Assembly (NCBI GenBank): GCA_034509925.1
Contig: CM067535.1
Span: 7,470,701 to 7,534,700, forward strand
Direction of reading: 5' to 3'
Length of the DNA stretch: 64,000 bases
Source: Hirudinaria manillensis
Lineage: Eukaryota; Annelida; Clitellata; Hirudinida; Hirudinidae
Shown: positions 43,431 through 57,267 of the stretch, piece by piece
Position numbering within the stretch: position 1 is the stretch's first letter
How the letters are laid out: each line of letters starts with the position of its first letter
The notes under the pieces: generated by a model
The model's input: the letters and a program-made list of their open reading frames with translations, nothing else
Database searches by the model: none
What the model was told of the DNA's origin: nothing
Position numbers and translations under genes: made by a program

Positions 43431-44668
43431 TGCAACAGGCTCTCTCTGGCGGTTCTTGGAATGAAATGTAGCCGAACCGCGACTAATATCCTTCGACTGA
43501 GTAAAAATATCATAACTTGTAGACAATCAATATAAATTAAATGTTACAAAGCAATTAAAAATCCATTATAATCTTCAGTCAGCTGCGGACCCACGCAAAC
43601 CGCTGGACCATCACAAAACAAAACACAATATGATAATGTAAACATCAAGACCCTATCAAAAAACTTACTTCATTACTTAGAAACATTTTACTTAATCTTA
43701 TTTAGGGGCATATCGATAAAATAAATTATGTTTAATTTAAAAGCTAAATACAACCTGCTCAATGTCACGAACAAAATCCCAATCAACTTGCCACTTACTG
43801 TGAAACGCTTTTAAACGCAGGCCGCCGTCTGCAGTACGTTCAAAGACGATTTTTTAAACGAAATTAATGACTGACTATCAAGTTGTTATACTGCCACAGC
43901 TTTGTTGCAGAAATGTACTTTATAAAATGGGCAGAGCCTTCAAATTGGAAAACAAAATAAAATTCAGTTTCCATGCGTCACAAATATTATTTTGTCAAAA
44001 GTAACTCGGCTGAATAGCAAAATTCAACTCTGAAAACATAATTCTTTACTTTTATAAAAGTTGAACACATATTTAATTTTGAATCTAGACAAGCTCATAA
44101 ATATGAAATTTATAGGGATAGGGAGGTCACATTTCGGACGTTATAGTTTTATCACCAGGATTGGGTTAACATTCCTTCTGATTAGAAGGAAAAGAGATTA
44201 TTTCATGCAGCCATGAGTTGATCGATTTAATAGATTATAAAAAAGAACCCATCCCCCCAGGCATTATGCCACTTTAATAGGTTCTGGCCTTTACCCCTTA
44301 GGATGTCACAAATGTAATTAATGTCACATATATAAAACGCGATTAAACGCAATCTAAACCCGAGGAATACTTGTAATGTCCTTAAAACCAACAGTCTACC
44401 ATTATTACAATTATTATTGTAAACACATACCAATTTAACTCTTCCATATTTCAACACAAAATTACATCTCGAAGAGTCTGATTCAAAACAAAAGGCTCCA
44501 AGCTTCACTCAACATTAACATAATGAGACCAAATTTGTTGTGCACCAAATTCTTACGAGTTGACAATACAGTGTGAATAATGACTGAGTGTTTCAAGCAC
44601 ATAAAAAACAAACTTCAACCAGCCTTTCAAAAATTAAACAATAAACGCATTTAATTACATTTAATAAA
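43431..44668. other. spacer between SIN3 3' end and GT14 gene start
   Basis: Both neighbours lie on the minus strand. The part next to 43431 should hold the GT14 promoter and a 5' UTR exon. The part near 44669 is downstream of the SIN3 stop. The frame at 44227-44508 has no support. Confidence 0.45.
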
Positions 44669-45537
44669 TTATCTCAAACAGGCAAGATATTTCTGGTAGG
44701 TCCTGTAAGGACTCGTGTCCTTGTCTGATATTTCAACGACTTTCGTCAAATTCTTCTTGAAACCAAACATCAACTCGGAAAACCTCTGCTCGTGAGCAGG
44801 AACAACATTCGCGGCCTTCCATCTGTTCCAGTGGCGAAGGAACTTCTGATGTCGGAGGAGGGTCAGCTTCCTAGACTCCTGGAATGTGTTAAATTAATAA
44901 ACGAATTTTAATTAATCAATTACTTAATTAATCTTATAGCAATTGTTTAGAACTCAATTGATAAAATGCTGTTATTCCATTGCAGATATCACATTCATTG
45001 CCGTCGTTGTCATCATCATCATCGTCATGGCCTTTCTCACCTCGGGGGCGGTGTGGGTTCGCCTGCTCCTCCATAAAACGGAGTGCGATGAAGAGGAAAA
45101 GATGAGTTTGAATGAACCTGGACGGAAAGTGAGTTCGTCCGAACCCGAGCAAATCATGTCGACCGGAATTTCTTTCCTGAGATTCCTTAACGATTAAAAA
45201 ATTAATCGATGCTTGACGAGAAAAGAAACCACGAACGAGTCAATTCTATTTAAAGCTTCTCAAAAAAAGTATTTTAAAATAATTTTAAAAATAATTTACA
45301 GAAATGATTTCCAAAGTCAATTTGCAATTAATTCACATTTAATACCTTCTGAGGAAAGGCATCGAGGGAACGTTTGCAACGTCGCTTGATAGGAAGTTTG
45401 CGATATATTCCTGCCATGTTTGGTTCTTCAAGACCATGTTTGCACCTTCTCTCGAGAATTCTCCGTTCGTAACATTGAGAAGCTCAATGACAATCTTCTG
45501 CCACTTCTTTTTCTGTTGAATAATAATAATAACATTT

Positions 45538-45568
<31 letters not shown>

Positions 45569-48500
45569 TAATAATAGTCATAAATCTTGAGAGGAATTAA
45601 ATAGATAGAAATAAAATCCCAATCTCAAATTTCAAATTAAGTACCAAACGTTATGAATGTTTCATCATCAGAAAGACTCACAAAGGTGATTTTGTAGCAA
45701 GAGTCTTTAGAGAGCAGATCCAAGCAATTGTGTCTGTAAGTCAAACGAGTTGTTCCTGTGGTCACGATGTTGGGATGAAGAGTTTCAAACAATTCCATGC
45801 CTTTTCTTGTTGTTTCATCACCAGCCAACTGTTGGAGCTATTTATATACATATTATATTATAATACTTATATTATATTATAATACTCATTTATATTATAA
45901 TACTCATATATATTATAATACTATTAATATTATTACATTAAAAGTTATATTAATATTAATTAGACCTAAATAGCTCACCTCTCTTAAGACATTTTTCAGC
46001 AACTTGTCCAAAGAAATTATCCAATAGGAAACGTCGTTGTAGCTGAAACTGCTTTCATTCCTGACTTTCATCATGGTCTTTCGGACGTGTTCCTCGTACG
46101 TTGACGACTCACAGGCTCCGCCCACGTACGACCTCAGTACGGTCAGTGCAAAGTTGTACAACGTGCCACAGTCCTCCCTGCCAGCTTGAAATTGTTTTAA
46201 AATAACTTTTGTCAACAAAAAGGTACTTTTGAGGTTCTTCATCATCAAGCTTCAACTAAACAACAATCGATCATTTTGAAAATAAGAGCCTAATTTATAG
46301 TAAGTCCAAGCAAAATTGTTGACGTTACAAATCCATCAGAGAGTCACAGCATCCAATGGTTAAGCTAACCCAGATCGAGGTAGACAGGCTTGGTCTTTTT
46401 CCTTGAAGAACTGTCTTCTCTCTCGAGCCAGTCTCGATCTGATGATTCCCTTTCGGAGAAGGAGCGAATCTTAACAAGCCTGGTGTAAAGCTTGTGGTGA
46501 ACAGATACCAGGATGAGCCATCTACTGGTTTGGTACATGACCGTCTCATCTGGCGAACTGCTCGTGCGGCCAAAAGCATCTCTCGGACCGCATGTAGCGC
46601 CAGTTTCTAGGGAAGGTGGATCTGTGACTTGCTCTCTGGAAGCAGAGGTCTCTCCGACCTCTTGAGGACGAGACGCGAACTCGGAAATGATGGCGAGAGC
46701 CTTGTTGCAGAACGAGAGTAGGTTTTTGTCGTTGCAGAGCAAGGACCCGTTCTGTCCGTTGTTGGGTGCCGCGGTCGTTGCCCCTGATCCGAGGTGTTCG
46801 GACGTCCGTTCCTCCGATAAGCACTTGAGATTAAAACCTATGAGGTCGTTCATGTCGTTGAAGGTCGCCTCGTCGGAATAAAGGAAATGCTTTCCTTTCA
46901 TTGGACAGTCATCTCCGTAAATGGAGCTCAGCATCTGGGACTAATCCAATAGGATTAGAAAATCAAATAATTTACATATTCATAAATTATGAAAATTATC
47001 AAATTGTTGAATTCATGACCTTCGTGGCTTCATTGCCAACCATCATCATCGTCGTCATCATCATCATTACCTCTTCTAGAATGGCTTCTGCTTCATTGAT
47101 GATGACCTTAGCCCTCGCATCCTTGTGGTCGTTCTGCTTGACCAAGGCAAGTTCACAGTTGAGTGACCTTTGAGAGTGTTTTTCTGTGTTCTCCTTCCAG
47201 ATCTGATTGATTTTAAAAGTGATTTCAATCAACAAGTTAGTGTTGGGACTTGATTGAATTGGTGAAGTCAGTTTAATATCAGCATTGTCACCTTATTGAA
47301 CTTAATTCTGTGTTCCATCCACTCCTGTTGCTTGGCTTTCAACCTCCTCAGTGCAATTGGAACTCCAATGAAAGGTTTCATTTTCAGGCCATCCAAAAGA
47401 TCTTTGGCCTTATCACCATAAATTCTGTCAACAAAGAACATATCAACTAAAAGTAAAACAAGACTCAATAATTGTTATAATTATGTAAAAAAAAACATTT
47501 GAAAGTTATTATTATTACCCCTGACCCGAGGTGACAAGATTAAAGGAACATTATTGTTATTATTACTCTTATTATTATTATTATTTAATCACTAAAAAAT
47601 AATCTTGGCCACAGAGAATCTTGTTGACCTTTCAATGACCTTCCTCTGCAGCACGTTGGAGCTGCCACCGAGCGAATCGTCGAGCTGGAAGGACATGATT
47701 TCGTCCTGCGTCATGGAGTTCATCTTGTTTTGAACCTCCTCCAGCGTTCTGATGGCAGACGACACCTGGTCTATCACTATGTCCAGCTGCAGAGTGTAAT
47801 TTCAATGACATACATCAGCGATGATGACATATGGAGACGTTCCGTTACATTAGGCTTCGACTGAACTTCACAGCAAAATTGGAAACTGTTTCTGTCCAAA
47901 ACCCACCTCAAACCTTTCGTCCTCACATTTGTAAAAGAACTCCTGTATGGAGGTGATCTTACAACCACCCTGACTTTCGCTGGTCGTAGCAGGATCCTCC
48001 GACCACAGAGGGAAGGAAACCCAGATGTCATTGAGTACCTGGCGACAAGATTAATGGAAGACGTGTTGTCTTTAATTTAACGCCTTTTAAATATAGAATT
48101 AAATTTGGAATTAAATCAAGTGTATAAATAGTGAATAAATAGGTTTATAAAATAGAGATGTTACGCTATTCTCCTTATAGCATACATGTTTGAAGAAGCG
48201 AGTGATTATCCCAACAAAAAAACTGTTTATTTTAACAATTATTTTCATGCACAATTCTCTCGCTTAAGCTTAAGATGTTTATCTTATTTTTTACGTGTTT
48301 ACAGAATTTAGGGACTTTTGATATTTCTTATTATTGCAAAAAAATTTTATATCAAAATATATTTTACTGCAAAATACAACCTCTCTGCACAAATCAGTCC
48401 TTCCACTGCATGCTGGATTGTTTTCCGGCCTAGTTTTAAGAGCCCTATAGCTCGAACCCATTTTTCTGCACGAGGAGAAATCTGTCAATTTATTTTTAAT

Positions 48501-50676
48501 TAGTTTAATTGTTATTATTTGCATTATTATATTAATATTTATTAGTTAATAGGTAAATATTTATTGATCACCTGGAATTATGTGCAAACAGCCATTAATA
48601 GGTCAAATAGATAATAATTCATGAATAATTCATAATTCACAGGTAGCTATGAAAAAAAACCCACCTATTTCATATTCTTTGACTTCCTCAGCCAAAGACA
48701 GGTGTCCATTACATCTTTCTCCTCCTCTTCTTCGTCTTCTCCTCGTCACTTGGTTGACTTCATTCGTCAAATGATGACGAAGCATTGACTTCAACTGGGC
48801 CAAGACATTTGGTGATTTGCTAAAAAAAATAGCAAAGGTTTGTTGAGATTTGATGAGATACAATCCATACTACATAAAATTAATGAGTATATCAACTACT
48901 AACAATTAAACAATAATAATAATAATAATAGTTAATTTGTAGAGTGCCATATGCATAGCGTCAGAGGTGCTTTGTATGGTCTTGTGTCCCTAGTAGGTGT
49001 TTTCTAAAGAGATGAGTCTTCAGGTGGCACTTGAAGAGCTCCAGGTATGTATAAGTAATAATAATAATAATAAAAATAATAATATATGTCTGCATATTTT
49101 GTTAAATAAATACAGAGAAAACGTTTATAACCTGACAAAGGGTTGGAGGATTTCAAGGAGTTCCACTCCATCCACAAGATTTTTGTTGAACAACTCAATG
49201 CATCTTAGAAAGTTCAGGTAACTGCATTCATTCCTCAGCAGTCCCTTCACCTAATTTTTCCAGATTACAATTACCAATCATTTTAGATCATAATAATAAT
49301 TCAATTTGTAATGATTATATAATCATATAAATTGTAGGACCGGTCAATATTCAGTACGGGCATGATCAATAACAACTTCAGTATGAAATAGCACCAGATT
49401 GTGATTAAATAAATAAATAAATATTGCAAGAACCTGATCAAAGAAGGAAAATTCCTTCCATGAGCCATACATGGAATAATTGCCATCATTTTCATGCAGG
49501 ATCTTTGCTTTCTGAAATAATACCACACAAAATACATTGAATATACAATTCAACTGATAATAATATAGTCTTGTGAAAAGCATTTATGTAATTACAGCTA
49601 ATTCTTGTTCAAATAAGGTTTAACAATTTGATATGTTTTTAAAGCCAGAAGGAAATTTAAGTATTTTTATGGGGGTTTTTAAAGAGAACTTATTAAAGGA
49701 GCAGGTATAATAAGGTGCAATATTGAATTAAGCAAATATACAAATTGTCCATCTAACACTTGTCTGTTAGAAACCAATTATGCTGTATTAAATAAAATTG
49801 ACACAAAATTCTATTTAATGTTTGATTTTTATGGGATTTATGTTCTCAATATTTATTATTTGTGGGAGCTAGCTCTAGAAATAAAGGGCAAAGGCACCAA
49901 AATATGTAATAAGATATTGACAAAGCCTTAAAAGGGTTAAAATAAAAAAGTAAGCCATTCACATTAAACCATTAACAACTCCAAAGTTATAATCTATTAA
50001 AGAACCAGAATATTCTGGCAAAATTCTGAGCCTATAAATATAAATTTTAAAAAATCAATCAATAATTTTAAATTATTCAACTGAAGCACCAGATGCAAGT
50101 TTAATAAAAGCATTCAGACCTTAGAAGGAGGTTCATTGAATGAATTGCAATCTTCAGGCCTTTCATGTTTCAAGCAGCCAATTTGTCCTTTTGACTCCTA
50201 AAGAGGAATATTTCTTATTCAAAAAGCTCACCTCTAAACTTTTAATGCTCTTGTAATTTTAAATATTGGCATTGTATGCCTTTAAGGACATGAACATTGA
50301 TTATTTAGCTTTTAATCCACTCTATGCCAATTAAAACAAACCAATCAATTCAATGTTGCAAGTGTTAATAACGTACTGTAATTTTTAGTTTAAACTGTGG
50401 TGGAAGGAGTTTGTTGAAGCCTTCTATTAATGGAGGATCATCACTTAACAACCCAGATAATTCTTCCAACAGTACTGTAAAGTCTACGCTGCAGAAATAA
50501 ATAAAATATTTTGTTTATTATCTCTTTAAATTATGAGGAATTTGGACAACAAACTTTTTTTTCAAATAGCTTTGCCAAAGAACTTGTAATCGTCGATACT
50601 TCTTCGGTTTGTACACAAACGAATTTTTTATTTGGTCCAAGAAATTCAGAACACAATTTAAATCTGGGACTGACAT
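44669..50676 (-). CDS. SIN3: short SIN3-type transcriptional corepressor
   Basis: About 17 exons, roughly 950 residues. Exons include 50676-50555, 50488-50377, 50197-50120, 49511-49434, 49250-49132, 48819-~48662, ~48472-48381, ~48040-47905, ~47790-47610, ~47435-47290, ~47215-47073, ~46945-46365, ~46235-45982, ~45835-45645, ~45515-45343, ~45160-45041, 44878-44669. SIN3 is the scaffold that links histone deacetylases to DNA-bound repressors. One full PAH domain opens the protein ([15 protein letters not shown]...[14 protein letters not shown]). PAH3 follows ([18 protein letters not shown]). The HDAC-interaction region is then diagnostic: [62 protein letters not shown]. The C-terminal SIN3 region is present ([18 protein letters not shown]). 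Two N-terminal PAHs are usual in animals but only one is seen. An additional upstream exon cannot be excluded, although only 0.4 kb separates it from AHI1. Confidence 0.85.
48927..49046 (-). mobile_element. 3' end fragment of a non-LTR retrotransposon
   Basis: Read on the minus strand it gives the typical end of a LINE reverse-transcriptase ORF ([17 protein letters not shown] in a patched frame), then a short 3' UTR ending GGCACTCTAC and an (ATT)n tail (minus sense; 48910-48927). It is related to fragments at 3636-4024 and 52463-52505. It lies in an intron of SIN3. Short, degenerate, non-functional. Confidence 0.55.
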
Positions 50677-51071
50677 GCTTGACAAGTCTAGAGAACCTGC
50701 ACCTTTCCTTAATCAGTTAATCAGACTTTCTATTTACATTGCCACCGAATCACCCAGAAGAACTGTTTACAATTTGGAACACTAATTAAAAGTTAATCGC
50801 GATAAGTAAATCTTTTTTATTGTTCCATAACGAAATTAGCTTTAAATGCTGCGGACTAATTAAAAATGCAACGAACAATTTAAAAATCCCTCATTTTTAA
50901 GTGAGCATTAATCCAACACGAATGAACAAATAAAGTTTCAAGACAAGTCCATAAAGATAGTGACAATCCTAAAGTAACAATTTATATGTCTGTTTTAGAG
51001 TGACAAATCTAAAAATAAGTCATGCTTTTGCAGGTGTATAATTTTTCATGGCAGCTTTAAATCCATAAAAA
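50677..51071. promoter_or_regulatory. narrow spacer between AHI1 stop and SIN3 start
   Basis: Only 395 bp lies between the AHI1 stop codon and the SIN3 start on the same strand. It must contain the AHI1 3' end and the SIN3 promoter/5' UTR. No further PAH coding sequence is visible. A possible acceptor (gtgcag) near 50705 would allow an upstream non-coding exon. Confidence 0.4.
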
Positions 51072-54000
51072 TCACTCTGAAGTGCTAGGCAGCATTCTCT
51101 GATGTGAAAGTGAAGTTCTCCGGATTCTGTTCATAATGCTTGGAAGAGGTGGCTTTGACTGTAAATTGTCCTTAGTCATCTCTGACACATTTGTCTTGGT
51201 ATTAGATTTACTATTGGAAACTGAGGTAGAAACGCCATTTGACTGAAAATCTAAATCGTCTTTGTTTTGTTGCTTCTCCTCTGGTATTGGATTTAGATTT
51301 TGATGATTTTTTGATCCCCTTTTGACCGTGGATTCAATAAAAGAACTTTCTTGGTTTGTCAGATCCACTGATCCAATGCTAGTCGGTCTTGTATTAGTAT
51401 CTTCTCCCAAGTTAAAACTTACTCTGTTCTTTATCAAACTATCAGTCATGCTATTTCTTCTGGAATTTGTATGCATGTGTTTTTGTCTCAAGAGACCTCT
51501 GTATTTGTTTTCCTCATTCTTGTTTTCATCAGATGGATTGGTCTTTACCTCCATTTTTGATTGGTCAGCATTAACGGACGATTTCGACTTTGGTACGACG
51601 TGATTGGCTGGAAAATATCCTTGCTTCATTGTGGCTGGCATGTGACCCATCCACCAAAAGTTATTGTCCTTATGGAGCACAACAATTGTGTCACCCTTCG
51701 AAAAGGTCAATTCATCTGACCTCTGGGCAGAGTAGTTCTCAGTAGCAATGACCTTTCAAAACAATTTGGAAGTTTGAAAATTAAAAAAATTTAATTTAAA
51801 AAAAAATTATAAAATTGTCATTTGAACTGGTATGATAAGAATATGATAAGTTGTATATATACCAGGTATATATTAAGTTGGCCATTACAATTACAATATA
51901 TATTTTTAAAAATTACTGTTTCTTTCATTGAAGCAGATGTAGACGATTTGAAAACAACTTTAATTTCTTGATCGTTCTGAAAGGCCAAGTAAAGTTAAGT
52001 TAAGTTAAGTACATAACCAATTGTAGAAATTTAGAAAAAGATTTAATATTACAATAAAATGTAAAAAAATAAAATATTAATGCTTAGAAAAGATGGAAAT
52101 CCAGATGACAATGAGACTTCACCTGAGCAGCAATTGATAAAATAGGCTGGACAGAAGGCCTGGGATTGACAGAATCAAAAGTTGAAATGCCACCTGTGAT
52201 TAGTAATTTTTTCACATAACAATAATTATGTTAATTAATAGCTAATTGTTTAAACAGTTACTTGGAGACATGTGATACAACTGATTGGTCAGACTGGATC
52301 CATAGAAGTTGGATAAACTGGTTGCAGCTATAGACTAAATCATAATAAAGAAAGTTTATAAGGAAAAAAAACATCTCTATTTTTGAATTTGTTTATAAAA
52401 ATAAACACATGGCACAAATATTAACGAATAATATAACTAATAATACTAGCGAGCACATTTAATAATAATAATAATGTAGCGCCGTGAGCTACAGGGGCGC
52501 TGAAAAAATATAACTAAAATAATCCTCACGTGCTTTGAAGTAACTTCAACCAATTTACTTCTTATTGCTTGAAGTCTCATTGAATGTGCGAGATCAAAGT
52601 CATCTGCTGAAGATTTGGCCATTGATAATCTGAAATGTTTTTAAAGTGACTGACAATAAATAAATAAATAAATAATTAAATAAAATCTGAGAAATAATAA
52701 ATAAAAACGGAAAACTGAAATGAAAATAAAACTTAATTTTGCACTGACAACATTAATTTTTAACAATTTAATACAAATGTTTTTTTTTGCCAGTTATCAT
52801 TTAGATAATTCAGTTATATTAAAATATAAAATATGTATTTATATCTCGGAAAGTGTTTATAATAAATATTTATAATAATAAGAATAATAATAATAACAAG
52901 TTGGTCTTGGTTTCAGATGACACCATAGCATTGAAATCCTCTGATTCTTTCCAACCTTCAAGAGGTAAATTCAGATTGGCTAAAATCAAAACAATTACAA
53001 AAATTATTATAATTCAAACTTATTAAAACAATTATGAAATTATTATTATTATTATTATCCAAACTTATTAAAAATGGACTTCATGAAAAATACATCGTCA
53101 TACGTAACCTGGCTCAGACGGATCGTATTTGTAGATTTTGATTGGCTGGTTGTATCCATGACAACAGAAGGCAACGTAATCATCCAGAGGATGGGAATCC
53201 ACGCAGCATATGGTCGCATTGAAGTTGAGGTCGTTGTAAATGGCCAGTTGGTTGCCTTGGAAACGGTCCAAATAAATTATTGATGAGTTGATAAAAATAA
53301 ATAAACAAATAAATAAATAAATAATAATAATAATAACAATAAATAATGATTTAATTAAAATGATTCAACAATGATTTGAAAGGCTACGTGAATCATTGAA
53401 ACACGTTGCTGAACACTGATCAACAAACTGAGAGACAGGTGCCGGCAAAATAGATTTTCAATGAAAAACAATACTCGAGCATTTAATAATTGTTTAGAAA
53501 AATAAATAAATAAACAAATAAATAAATAAATAAATAAAAATGAAAATAATAAGTTTACCTGTTTCAGTGGACCACACGTAGGCCCTGCCATCTTCACTGC
53601 CGGAGAAGACCAACGATCCGTCGGGACTGAAACAACTCCTGAGCTTGGAATTGATGTTCACCAAACCAAACAGTTTGTGAACGGAAGTGTCCCTGAGAGA
53701 GGAACAATTGCGTTGGCAACTTACAACTGTACATGAGCCATTCATTCAAACAAGTCACTTGACAAATAAGATTTATTAAATATTTATTAAAGCATATTTA
53801 TTGAATAATTAAATTATTAAAGATTTATTAAATAATTGAATTATTAAAGATTAAATTAAATTTATTAAATCACAGAAAAATAAAAATTAACCAACACTCT
53901 GAGGTCCAGGATCTGCAACTTATTGTTTCTCGTTTGAATGAGAAGTCTGTGGCCGAGAGGGTGGACGTCCAACGAGGTGATTGGGATGCCCTGCGACAAC

Positions 54001-54610
54001 AATTCAATTGCAACAACAATTCGTTCAGTTACTACAACATTTTATAGCAACAATTCATTCGGTGCTACAACAATTCATTCATTTGTTTGTTCGTTCAATC
54101 ATTCATTCATTCAACAACAACAACCTCAACAACATGATTTTGCAAAGAAATAAAAACGAAGGAAATCCGGACGACGTTGACAACAAATCTTTGAAATTAA
54201 AAACAAACAAAAAAATTTTTTTTTTAAATTGTTTTTAAAAATTGTTTTTAAATTGTCAGAATTGAAGAATTAAATACTTTTGTTTCATCGATTTTAATCT
54301 CCTTCTGGAACGAAGCAGGAGCTGAAATTTAGAACGCATACAAAAGTTATCAAAATACATTTTAATATATAATAAGATAATAATATGTAATAAAACAAAG
54401 ATATAAAAAAATAGTCATCATCATCATCATCATCATCATCACCATCATCACCATCATCAACACTACCACCACCATCATCATCATCACCACCACCATCATC
54501 ATCATCATCACCATCATCACCATCATCACCATCATCACCATCATCACCATCATCACCATCATCACCATCATCACCATCATCACCATCATCACCATCATCA
54601 CCATCATCAC

Positions 54611-54657
<47 letters not shown>

Positions 54658-55808
54658 ATACATTTCAAAAACAAATCAACCACTTATCCAGTTACACAAT
54701 GCATCATATAAATTGCATTAAGGATGAATTAAGATCATATCTTTTTTTTTACATTTTCTTCTCCAGAGACGTGTTCAACGTTGAACGTGTTCAAGAATTT
54801 AACAATCAAAAACCTGTTTTGTTGCTGCCCAAAGTCCACACCATGACGGAACCCGTCGCGTCACCGGAATAAAACGCGGTTCCGCTCGGATGGAAGCAGA
54901 CGGCATTGACGTGACTCGTGTGAACGTTCAACTCTTGCAACAACTGCGAAGCACGTTGTCATTCGTTAACGAGTCTCCAGACCAAAATGATTTCATAAAT
55001 TATATATTTATATATAATATCCATAATATTATATTTATATATAATATCCATATTAATATATTTATATATAATATCCATAATATTATATTTATATATAATA
55101 TCCATAATATTATATTTATATATAATAATCCATAATTAATTAATAAATTCAATAAAATGTGACAGATATTATTCATTGATTTCCAACATAAAAATGACAA
55201 ATGAATGGCAACTGAATCAATTCATCTCAAAGAGCATGCATTTTTTAATTCACCTTCGACGAATTGGATTCCGATGTCCGATCATCCGGAACGTTGGAAA
55301 GCTTCAATGACCAAACGCGAATCAGTCGATCGTAACCGGCGGCGACGAGGATTTTGTTTTCCGTCGGTTCAATTTGACCGGCGTAAAGGAACGACGGATG
55401 GAATGCGGAGGTTATCGTGAGGCGAGCTTCGAGAGACCAGACTCTACAATGAAATTATTCCGAGTCGTAATTATTTTTAATTTCAAAACAAATGCACGGT
55501 AAATGTAATTTCAAAACAAACAGTACATGATTGAAACCAATTTAAAGCGTAATTGTAAATTAAAATGCTTAAATGAGTGATTTGGCGAGAATGATGTTAT
55601 CTAATAACTCTATGTGATGGTGATGGAATGGTAAATAAATTAATAAAACACTAATTAATAAACTAGAGGAGCATCGCATGCCTGACGCTGCCGTCTGCCG
55701 ACGTGCTGATGACGTGCTTGCTGTCTTTGGTCCAACAAATGTCATAAATGATTCCGAGATGACCTTTCAATGTCATCATACATTGAAAGGATGGAACCTG
55801 AATGAATG

Positions 55809-55871
<63 letters not shown>

Positions 55872-57195
55872 AAAATTAATTAATGACAATGTTTAAGGCA
55901 TTGCAATACACCAAAATTGATAGCAGCACAGTTTCCGACGACATCAAGAAAGATAATTCATCTTAAAACAAAACCATATTTTTATTAATCAACCTTTTAA
56001 TCAATTATTAATAATAATAAAATATAATATAATAAGTAACCTATCAGATTTAAAGTGTAATTATAAATTACACATAAATTATAAATCTATTAAATATTTA
56101 TTTAATAAAAACCTCATAAATGACCAGAGGAAATCCGTCTATGTCCTGACATCCGCAAGCCAAAAACCTTCATCAAAAGCATTCGTAATTTATTATTGGA
56201 TCCCTGGATCCAGTTAATTAAAGAATAATTAAATTATATTGCTAATTAATTAATAATTAGTTTGAAGACCCCAGGTTATTATATTACTTATATTATAATA
56301 TATATATTAGAAATTATATTACTTATAACATAATATAATATAATATTGTTGTGGATAATGTAATAATATAATATAATATTATATTATTTTGAATTTTATT
56401 TAAATAACTAATGTATTAAAATGGATTAAAAGAAGGACGAAATAAATGAATCATTTCGATTCCACCTTCCGTCCTTCGAGAAGTTGACGTAAGAACATCC
56501 TTTCGAAGCCGAGGCGAGGATTTTGTGAGGAGTCCTTGGAATCTGGCACGACTGACCGGGCAGTCTCGTCCAGCTCGTCAGATAATCTGATAAGGTGATA
56601 ATGATGATGATGATAACGATGGTGATGGTGGTGATAACGATGGTGATGATGGTGATGGTGGTGATGATGATAACGATGATGATGGTGGTGATAACGATGG
56701 TGATGATGAAAATGATGATAACGATGGTGATGATGGTGATAACGATGGTGATGATGAAGATGATGATAACGATGGTGATGATGGTGATATTCAAATTAAA
56801 CATTCATTCAAAAGCATATTTAAAAGAATGCTTTAACCACAAATCACCTAGATCATCATTGGTTTGATCGCTGGAGCTTATGGCTAAACTGGTCCTTGAT
56901 TGGTCAGAAAAGTGATTAAGTCCCGCCTCCTAACATGATAAAGGAATTAAATTTTGATTTCAGAAAAAAAGACTAAACTAAGATGTTAAATTAAGGAGGA
57001 CATTATTAAATAATTAGGATGGAATTGTCAACATTTTAATCAATTATTACATTATTACAAGAATAAATTTCATAGCAACAGGAAAATAGCAACCAGAATA
57101 ATAAGCTGTAAATATTCCTATTGAACTCTGACAACAACAAGTTAAATGATCAGTAACTGACAGAATATTAAAATTAAATCTCTATATTTTTTCTT

Positions 57196-57267
<72 letters not shown>

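Noticed and set aside
43431..43526. Upstream extension of the GT14 protein beginning at 43526
   Set aside because: The first codon there is TTG; the first ATG (43430) gives a normal Golgi type II signal anchor, and an acceptor near 43502 suggests 5' UTR.
54294..54683. Open frame encoding poly-Asp/Gly protein
   Set aside because: Pure trinucleotide array inside an AHI1 intron, flanked by AHI1 exons with matching phases.
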